Shown here in pieces: positions 58,241-64,000 of a stretch of 64,000 bases of DNA (position 1 is its first letter; every line of letters starts with the position of its first letter). The DNA is taken from contig NZ_OZ038524.1 of assembly GCF_964036635.1 (NCBI RefSeq), positions 1,221,501 through 1,285,500 on the forward strand. Direction: 5' to 3'. A model generated the notes under the pieces. The model had not been told where the DNA came from. It saw nothing but the letters and a program-made list of their open reading frames with translations, and did not search any database. Made by a program: the position numbers and the translations under genes. Source of the DNA: Tenacibaculum dicentrarchi. Lineage in GTDB: Bacteria > Bacteroidota > Bacteroidia > Flavobacteriales > Flavobacteriaceae.

Positions 58241-58867
58241 TTATTTGAGCGGCGCATCAAAAGGATAACTTAATAACGAAACTACATCTTCTTTACCTGG
58301 CGTTAAATTCCAAACGTTAATGCCTAATTTTTTAGCCGAATCGGTATTTTCTTTTAAATCATCTACAAAAAGCGTTTCTGAAGCTATTAAATTATTTTCA
58401 TTTAACACAAACTCGTAAATATTAGCGTTTGGTTTTCTAAAATTTATTTCATGCGATAAATAAAATTGTTCAAAGCAGTTTTTAAACTCTTGATACAATT
58501 CCGCACCCCAATTATTTTGAATCCATGAAATATGCAAATCGTTGGTGTTGCTTAACAAAAACAAGCGGTATTTTTTTGATGCCGCTAATTCTTTTAAAAA
58601 TGCCAATCTGCGAATCGGGAAATCTAACAAAATAGCATTCCAAGCGTTTACCAAATCTGCAGGGCTTATCTGTGGAAATTTCGTTTGATAAAAAGCAATA
58701 AACTCATCCGTAGAAATTAATCCCATTTCATAACGGTAATATGTTTGCATCATATCTTCAGAAAAACTTGTAACCCCAAGTTTCGCCATTTCTTTGTGTG
58801 TTGCTTGTTTGTCTAGGTTGATGAAAATATCACCAAAATCGAAAATTATATTTTTTATGGTATTCAT
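58241..58867 (-). CDS. HAD-family phosphatase
   Basis: A 208-residue HAD hydrolase of the beta-PGM/epoxide hydrolase-like group. Motif I is IIFDFGDIFINLD (nucleophile Asp near residue 11, with Gly in place of the second Asp, as in that group), motif II LLSNTND, motif III Lys in NFRKPNANIYEF, motif IV LFVDDLKENTDSAKKLGI. A small helical cap lies at about 15-90. The last five codons overlap sequence like repeat family B (ATGCTGAATTTATTTGAGC, from 58231), so the C-terminus may have been altered by that element. The substrate is unknown. Confidence 0.88.
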   Translation of the reverse strand: MNTIKNIIFDFGDIFINLDKQATHKEMAKLGVTSFSEDMMQTYYRYEMGLISTDEFIAFYQTKFPQISPADLVNAWNAILLDFPIRRLAFLKELAASKKYRLFLLSNTNDLHISWIQNNWGAELYQEFKNCFEQFYLSHEINFRKPNANIYEFVLNENNLIASETLFVDDLKENTDSAKKLGINVWNLTPGKEDVVSLLSYPFDAPLK

Positions 58868-58891
58868 TTTTTATATGATAATGTAATGTAT

Positions 58892-60067
58892 TTATTGCGT
58901 TTTTTGTGTATTTTCAAAAATCGTCAAAACATCGCTTGCGATGTTTTGTTTTTTTAGCAGTATTTTTTCTGCGGATAACCTAGGCGCTTCCACCCCATTT
59001 TTAAACGATGTTTCGCCTACAAAAACCTGTGCTTCATCCCATAAATTGGCATCAATAAAAGTTTGTAGCGTTTGCGCTCCTCCTTCAATTAAAACCGATT
59101 GAATTTGATGTCTTTGTAAGACTTCACAAATTTGTTCCGCTACGCGGGATGAAAAATCAATCTGCTCGTATTCGTATGCTATTTTTTCTTTAATCTTATC
59201 TTCTTTATCTTTTAACAAGACTTTTGATGAGGTTGTTTTTTCTAAAACCTCAACTTGCTCTTTTACTTTATTTATTTTTGTTGCTTTATCTACTAAAACA
59301 AGCGTCTTTATTTTTTTATCAAAAACAGTTACGTTTAACGGGATTCGTAAATTTTTATCCAATACAATTCGCACAGGATTATTCCCAGCCCAATGGCGAA
59401 CATCTAAAGACGGATTATCGGCAATAACCGTATTTGTTCCTACTAAAATTGCTTGTTCTTGGCTTCGTATTTTATGCACCAATTGTTGTGAGTAGCTATT
59501 AGAAATCCAAACAGGTTTCTGTGCATTTCTTTTTAGCGGAGCGATAAAACCATCGGCAGTTTTTGCCCATTTCAAAACAATATAAGGTCGTTTTTTATTC
59601 TGAACCGTAAAAAATCGTTTATGATGTTTTTTACAGGCATCTTCTAAAACGCCAACGGTTACGTTAATTCCTGCGTTTTGCAAACGTTCGATGCCTTTTC
59701 CTGCAACCAAACTGTTTGTATCAACACAACCGATAACAACCTTAGCAATTTGATGTTTTACAATTAAATCGGCGCAAGGCGGTGTTTTTCCAAAATGCGC
59801 ACAAGGTTCTAGGGTTACATAAATAGTCGCATCTTTTAAAAGCGTTTTATCTTTTACCGAATTTATAGCATTTACCTCTGCATGATTTCCGCCATAGGCG
59901 CTTGTAAACCCCTCGCCTATAATAGCGTTTTTATAAACGATAACTGCCCCAACTGACGGATTTGGGCGTGCAGTTCCAATACCATTTTTAGCGAGCTGTA
60001 AACAGCGTTTTATATATTTTTCGTTTTCGGTGATTTCTGTGATGTTTTTATTTTGTTGCTGTATCAA
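58892..60067 (-). CDS. ribD: Riboflavin biosynthesis protein RibD
   Basis: Bifunctional deaminase/reductase giving 5-amino-6-ribitylamino-uracil phosphate on the path to riboflavin. The N-terminal deaminase has zinc ligands in GGNHAEVNAI and LEPCAHFGKTPPCADLI (residues about 60-105). The reductase domain starts near 165 with RPYIVLKWAKTADGFIA and ends with SVLIEGGAQTLQTFIDANLWDE. At 391 residues it is slightly long because of an insert around 240-290 (KVKEQVEVLEKTTSSKVLLKDKEDKIKEK). It starts 25 bases upstream of the HAD gene; HAD phosphatases can serve riboflavin synthesis, so a functional link is possible. Confidence 0.95.
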   Translation of the reverse strand: MIQQQNKNITEITENEKYIKRCLQLAKNGIGTARPNPSVGAVIVYKNAIIGEGFTSAYGGNHAEVNAINSVKDKTLLKDATIYVTLEPCAHFGKTPPCADLIVKHQIAKVVIGCVDTNSLVAGKGIERLQNAGINVTVGVLEDACKKHHKRFFTVQNKKRPYIVLKWAKTADGFIAPLKRNAQKPVWISNSYSQQLVHKIRSQEQAILVGTNTVIADNPSLDVRHWAGNNPVRIVLDKNLRIPLNVTVFDKKIKTLVLVDKATKINKVKEQVEVLEKTTSSKVLLKDKEDKIKEKIAYEYEQIDFSSRVAEQICEVLQRHQIQSVLIEGGAQTLQTFIDANLWDEAQVFVGETSFKNGVEAPRLSAEKILLKKQNIASDVLTIFENTQKTQ

Positions 60068-60090
60068 AATTTAATAAAAAGTTTTAAAAG

Positions 60091-60564
60091 TTAAAAGTTG
60101 ATTTTAATTTCTTCGGTTTTATCGATAGTATATATGTGAGAAAAACCTAAAACCTTGTAACATAAATTACCTTTAAACTGCACTTTTACATTTTTATTCA
60201 ATAGCGAATTTAATAAACCGCCTAAAATTCCGTTTTTATTGTTTTGGAATACTTCTTTCGTTGAAATTGCTACTTTTAAAGGAATTGCAAATTCTTTACG
60301 TGCTGGTACTTTAAATTCTTCTGATGAAACATGTGCTAATTGCGTTTCGTTTATCAATACTTTAATTTTATCTGTGGATAATTTTCCGCCAATATCATTT
60401 GGATTCTTAAAAAAAGCATTGGCTTTTAATCGAATAGTATCCGAAGCAACTGAAAGAACTTTAATATCATCAATTTTTAAAAACAGCGGCTTTTTTTTTA
60501 TAGCACAACTTGTAATACAGAAACTACTTATTACAATACTCGTGAAAAATATAAATTTATTCAT
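60091..60564 (-). CDS. LEA type 2-like lipoprotein
   Basis: A 157-residue lipoprotein with lipobox FCITSC (Cys20). The mature part fits the LEA14/WHy beta-sandwich: LKIDDIKVLSVASDTIRLKANAFFKNPNDIGGKLSTDKIKVLINE, ending VKVQFKGNLCYKVLGFSHIYTID. The FKNPN motif is typical of this family. In plants it is linked to desiccation; in Bacteroidota the role is not known. It lies 23 bases upstream of ribD on the same strand and divergent from prmC. Confidence 0.85.
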   Translation of the reverse strand: MNKFIFFTSIVISSFCITSCAIKKKPLFLKIDDIKVLSVASDTIRLKANAFFKNPNDIGGKLSTDKIKVLINETQLAHVSSEEFKVPARKEFAIPLKVAISTKEVFQNNKNGILGGLLNSLLNKNVKVQFKGNLCYKVLGFSHIYTIDKTEEIKINF

Positions 60565-60751
60565 TTTGATTTTCTTTTTATTATTTCACAAAAATAAGTT
60601 TCTTTGCTTTAATTGAATCTGCGAAGCAGAATTTATTTTGTTTCTGATAAAGATGAGGTTTTTTTTACTCTTTGTTTATCTCTAACCAACTAACCAAGCA
60701 TCTTCATTTTTAATAAGATTCTTTACTCTTTTTATCCTTTAAAATAATTTA

Positions 60752-61654
60752 ATGAAATTACACGATTTAAAAATTGATTTTATAACGCAATTAGCTGAAA
60801 TTTATCCGCAAACGGAAATTGATACTTTTTTCTTTTACTTGATAGAAGAATATTTAGATTTTCAACGAATAGATGTATTGATGAAAGCTGATTTTGAAAT
60901 TATCGATTCAAAACAAGTTTTATTTAACAACGCAATTCAACGGTTAAAAAAACAAGAACCGATTCAATATATTTTAGGAAATACCGAATTTTATGGATTT
61001 CCTTTTTTAGTGAATGAAAACACGTTAATTCCTCGACCAGAAACTGAAGAATTAGTCGAATGGATTTTAGAAGAAATTTCTGATATTAAAAACTCACAAC
61101 ACGATGAGGTTTTAAAACCCCGCAGTATTTTAGAAATTGGCACAGGAACGGGTTGCATTCCTATCAGTTTAAAAAAGCATTTAACTGATTTTGATATTTC
61201 GGCAATCGATGTTTCTAAAGAAGCTTTAAAAATTGCCAAAGAAAACGCAAAACAAAATACTGTTGATATTAATTTTATCGCCCAAGATATTTTAAAAGCT
61301 GAAAATTTAAATTTCATTTCTTCTTCTAATTCAAGCGATATCTGTTTTAATATTATTGTTTCGAATCCGCCTTATGTTCGAGAATTGGAAAAGGCAGAAA
61401 TCAAAAATAATGTGTTAGAAAACGAACCGCATTTGGCGTTGTTTGTTTCAGATGATAATCCTCTTATCTTCTACAATAAAATTGCCGATTTAGCAAAACT
61501 ACATTTAACTAAAAATGGATTGTTATTTTTTGAAATTAATCAATATTTAGCCAAAGAAACTGTAGCGATGTTAACTGAAAAAGGTTTTAATAATATCGAA
61601 CTTAAAAAAGATTTTGTAGGAAACGACAGAATGATAAAAGCAAGTCTTTTTTAA
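60752..61654 (+). CDS. prmC: Release factor glutamine methyltransferase PrmC
   Basis: Methylates the GGQ glutamine of peptide release factors with SAM. A helical N-terminal domain (1-85) with ETEELVEWIL and the IPRPETE motif (about 90-100) precedes the class I methyltransferase domain. SAM-binding ILEIGTGTGCIPISL lies near 125-140, and the catalytic NPPY motif is in IVSNPPYVRE (about 205). Length 300 is slightly above the usual 280. It is divergent from the LEA-like/ribD/HAD group. prfA is not adjacent. Confidence 0.95.
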   Translation: MKLHDLKIDFITQLAEIYPQTEIDTFFFYLIEEYLDFQRIDVLMKADFEIIDSKQVLFNNAIQRLKKQEPIQYILGNTEFYGFPFLVNENTLIPRPETEELVEWILEEISDIKNSQHDEVLKPRSILEIGTGTGCIPISLKKHLTDFDISAIDVSKEALKIAKENAKQNTVDINFIAQDILKAENLNFISSSNSSDICFNIIVSNPPYVRELEKAEIKNNVLENEPHLALFVSDDNPLIFYNKIADLAKLHLTKNGLLFFEINQYLAKETVAMLTEKGFNNIELKKDFVGNDRMIKASLF

Positions 61655-61740
61655 TTTTTAATTCGAGTCTGTCAAAAACATTAAATTAAATAAAACTGTC
61701 TGACTGAATCGAAATCGACTGAATCTCCGTCTCGAATTCT

Positions 61741-61782
61741 GTCAAGCTAAATTTATTTCAGCTTCGCATCCTGATTTGCCAT
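61741..61782. repeat. Dispersed repeat, family B, copy 3
   Basis: GTCAAGCTAAATTTATTTCAGC followed by TTCGCATCCTGATTTGCCAT, the same two blocks as at 9672-9757 and 12705-12766. Confidence 0.65.
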
Positions 61783-61813
61783 AAGATTTAGCTTTTAGCT
61801 TTGATATCACATA

Positions 61814-61847
61814 AAAAAACGAGTATCTTTTTAAGGATACTCGTTTT
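61814..61847 (-). terminator. Terminator after the last beta-barrel gene
   Basis: Stem AAAACGAGTATC / GATACTCGTTTT with loop TTTTTAAG; the minus strand continues with further T residues. Confidence 0.83.
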
Positions 61848-61897
61848 AAATTTTAAATTAATTTTTTAATATGCTTAAAAAATTAAGAAATTCTTAT

Positions 61898-62788
61898 TTA
61901 TTTTCTTTTATTAAAAGTATAAGTAAATCCAAAGTTAAATCCCCAAGAAGAATAAGGAACCGTTTGTGATAATTGCTTTGTCGCTAAAGGATTTTGTTGT
62001 GCTTGTGCATTTTCAACTAAAGTTAATGAATCTTCGTAAGAAATTTTATCATTAATTAAAGGCGATAATGCTCCTAAACCTGTTCCAAATTTTTTTAATA
62101 GTTCCTCTCTAGAAACATTGTTACCATTTAAAGTTGCTGAAAAATCACCTATTTCAGACGTATTTCTAGTAACGCTTATCCCTAAGTATTCCGCTTCTGC
62201 AAAAACTGATAAATTTTTAAGAATTTCATGTTTATAACCAATTGCACCAATAAATCCTAAAGGAAACCTACCCTTAAAATCTCTAGTAAAATCAATCTCT
62301 AAAGGAATTGTTGCTCCTGCTGGAGCTAATGGGTTTAATAAGGCTGTTTTAATATCTGTTTTAATATTTCCTACAACTTCTGTTTTTCCACCAATTTTAG
62401 TTAACACTCCTGCACGTCCGTAAAAATGCTCTGTAATGTTATATACTGTTGATAAAGACAAACCGAAAGCTCTACCTCTAGCTTTTACATCAACATAAGG
62501 TTGTCCTGGTACCTCAACAAGCATTGCTGTTTGATCTGCGCCATGTAAATAACCTGCTGCTGCTTCAATTCCCCATTTGTCATTAAAGAAATAACCTGCT
62601 CTAAGCTGGGTATGTGTTCCCTCTCCATAACTTCCGTAAGTATTCTCTACACCGCTAAGAGTTGTTTTAGTTCCCATTTTTGATTCAACTGCCTTAAAAG
62701 AGTATCCACTACTTGCTGAAACGTAAACTTGTGCACTTGCTGAAAGTGAAGCGAACATTATAATTGCTGCTGCTAAAATTTTTTTCAT
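61898..62788 (-). CDS. Outer-membrane beta-barrel protein
   Basis: A 296-residue exported barrel. Signal peptide MKKILAAAIIMFASLSASAQ, then strands VYVSASSGYSFKAVESKMG, THTQLRAGYFFNDKWGIEAAAGYLHG, AFGLSLSTVYNITEHFYGRAGVLTKIGG, FPLGFIGAIGYKHEILKNLSVFAEAEYLGISV and the terminal SSWGFNFGFTYTFNKRK with the aromatic C-terminal pattern. An insert around 225-275 may form a long outer loop. It is of the OmpA/OmpX-like small barrel kind without an OmpA peptidoglycan domain. It is a single-gene unit. Function is unknown. Confidence 0.83.
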   Translation of the reverse strand: MKKILAAAIIMFASLSASAQVYVSASSGYSFKAVESKMGTKTTLSGVENTYGSYGEGTHTQLRAGYFFNDKWGIEAAAGYLHGADQTAMLVEVPGQPYVDVKARGRAFGLSLSTVYNITEHFYGRAGVLTKIGGKTEVVGNIKTDIKTALLNPLAPAGATIPLEIDFTRDFKGRFPLGFIGAIGYKHEILKNLSVFAEAEYLGISVTRNTSEIGDFSATLNGNNVSREELLKKFGTGLGALSPLINDKISYEDSLTLVENAQAQQNPLATKQLSQTVPYSSWGFNFGFTYTFNKRK

Positions 62789-62920
62789 GTGTTTTTGTTT
62801 TTTATTTAGTTAGGGTAAAACTATAAAAAATAAAAAGGATAAATAACAATATTTATTAAAAAGATACTTATTTTTTTTATTTTAGCATCTTTTAAACAAA
62901 AATTAAAACCTAAAAGTTTA

Positions 62921-64000
62921 TTGAATAATAACATTTTACATGAAAATGTACAGCAATTTATAAACGAAAACTTACAATCAGATATTACAAAACTGATTTT
63001 AAAAGGTAGTCCGTTTAAAAATATAACAATACAAGAATTATCAAATCAGATAATTAGTAAACAAAAATCAAAAAACAAGCTTTCGAGTTGGTTTTTAACA
63101 AATCAGATTTATTATCCTTCTAAAATTAGTATTGAGCAAACTTCTTCTGAAAAAACAGCTAATTATAAAGCTACCTTAGTTTCAGGTAAAAACTTTATTG
63201 ATATAACTGGTGGATTTGGTGTTGATACTTTTTATTTTTCGAAATACTTTAAGCGAGTTATTCATACTGAAATTAACGAAGAGCTTTCGAAAATAGTTGC
63301 GTATAATTATCAGAAATTAGAGGTAGAAAATATTCAAACAATTGCTAAAAATGGCCTGGATTATTTAAAAGAAACTACACAAAAATTCGATTGTATTTAT
63401 ATAGACCCTTCTCGTAGAGATGATGTTAAAGGAAAGGTTTTTTTATTAAAAGATTGCTTGCCAAATGTACCTGAAAACATTGATTTTTTATTTACAAAAT
63501 CTGATACTATTTTAATTAAAAATTCACCAATGCTTGATATAAAATCAACGCTAAATGAATTGAAATTTGTAAAAGAAATTCATGTTGTTGCTGTTAATAA
63601 CGAAGTAAAAGAGCTTCTTTTCTTATTAGACTTAAAATCTAATCAATCAATTGAGGTAAAGACAGTTAACTTGCTCATTAACAAAAAGAAGGAGTTTTCT
63701 TTTTTCATGAACAAGAGCTGTGAAATAACCTATAGTAATCCTTTAGATTACCTATATGAGCCTAATGGTGCCATTTTAAAATCAGGAGGATTTAATGAAG
63801 TAGCAAAAGCATATAACATATCTAAATTGCAGCAACATTCTCATCTATATACTTCCGAAAAAATACTTGTTGATTTCCCTGGTAGAACTTTTAAAATAAT
63901 AGCTGTTTATCCTTATAATAAGAAAAAAATAAAAAAGGAATTAACAATGTTAAAGGCTAATATTACTACACGAAATTTTCCAAAAACTGTAGCGCAAATA
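62921..64000 (+). CDS. Class I SAM-dependent methyltransferase, THUMP-like, 5' part
   Basis: A frame open from 62843 to the right window edge, so the 3' end is not seen. No in-frame ATG precedes the conserved part; TTG at 62921 (NNNILHENVQQFINENL follows) is the best start. The methyltransferase core shows motif I FIDITGGFGVDTFYFSKYF (near residue 95), the acidic residue after strand 2 (IHTEINEEL) and motif IV CIYIDPSRRDD. VFLLKDCLPNVPENI and ILIKNSPMLDI follow, then a THUMP-like C-terminal region (ILKSGGFNEVAKAYNISKLQQHSHLYTS). Such proteins probably modify tRNA or rRNA; the target is unknown. Confidence 0.85.
   Translation, partial: MNNNILHENVQQFINENLQSDITKLILKGSPFKNITIQELSNQIISKQKSKNKLSSWFLTNQIYYPSKISIEQTSSEKTANYKATLVSGKNFIDITGGFGVDTFYFSKYFKRVIHTEINEELSKIVAYNYQKLEVENIQTIAKNGLDYLKETTQKFDCIYIDPSRRDDVKGKVFLLKDCLPNVPENIDFLFTKSDTILIKNSPMLDIKSTLNELKFVKEIHVVAVNNEVKELLFLLDLKSNQSIEVKTVNLLINKKKEFSFFMNKSCEITYSNPLDYLYEPNGAILKSGGFNEVAKAYNISKLQQHSHLYTSEKILVDFPGRTFKIIAVYPYNKKKIKKELTMLKANITTRNFPKTVAQI

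Overview
The window reads as chromosomal DNA of a marine-type member of the Flavobacteriaceae (Bacteroidota), in the Tenacibaculum/Polaribacter range; the genus is inference. Supporting signs are the strong A+T richness, promoters of the Bacteroidota form (TTG around -33 and TAnnTTTG around -7) and the absence of clear Shine-Dalgarno sites. Gene content fits too: DUF4290, YtxJ, a half-size transketolase gene, an epimerase-type threonine dehydrogenase, and many small outer-membrane beta-barrels and lipoproteins.

Layout. 1-5.1 kb: end of a UvrD-type helicase, a DUF4290 protein, murA (with Asp in place of the fosfomycin-target Cys), then grpE-dnaJ. 5.1-6.0 kb: RNA-rich interval with a dispersed repeat, a candidate terminated small RNA and the RNase P RNA gene. 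6-11.3 kb: acnB, an orphan gene, fabG and an XRE regulator with operator-like boxes. 11.3-12.9 kb: a 1.6 kb gene-free stretch with dispersed repeats. 12.9-25 kb: purL, tRNA-Leu, tRNA-Lys, aroK, a PRTase, an S4 protein, an FKBP-like lipoprotein, an OMP, a transketolase half, maf, a UbiA-like protein, smpB and an OmpW-like OMP. 25-34.5 kb: clpB, ytxJ, a DEAD/DEAH helicase, fumarylacetoacetase, glyA and a Na+/H+ antiporter.

34.6-37.3 kb is the accessory island and the most interesting part. A 504-residue reverse transcriptase (YSDD active site) is preceded on its own strand by about 400 gene-free bases. These are bounded by a 16-bp inverted repeat and contain a 62-nt near-perfect hairpin. A one-mismatch promoter would start transcription right at the first repeat arm. 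A divergent unknown gene shares the same 40-bp promoter interval. The layout is that of a retron or of a defence-associated RT with its non-coding RNA, but the family cannot be fixed by reading.

37.5-46.2 kb: a PlsC-like acyltransferase, a DEAD-box helicase beside a cold-shock-domain protein, and a TetR-controlled set (nitroreductase, iron alcohol dehydrogenase, DJ-1-like lipoprotein). These are followed by a CspA homologue, an Lrp regulator divergent from threonine dehydrogenase, and a one-domain degenerate DEAD-like protein. 46.2-47.15 kb is low-complexity DNA with strong hairpins. 47.2-64 kb: an RluA-type pseudouridine synthase, a second Lrp, an M14 peptidase, a class V aminotransferase, an OMP, glmM, rpsA, a lipoprotein, yigZ, a DMT transporter, a HAD phosphatase, ribD, an LEA-like lipoprotein, prmC, another OMP and the start of an SAM methyltransferase.

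Most genes are single-gene units closed by a strong hairpin terminator, often shared by convergent genes. At least three families of dispersed inverted repeats sit in the intergenic spaces. All homology calls are from motif recognition; no database was searched.
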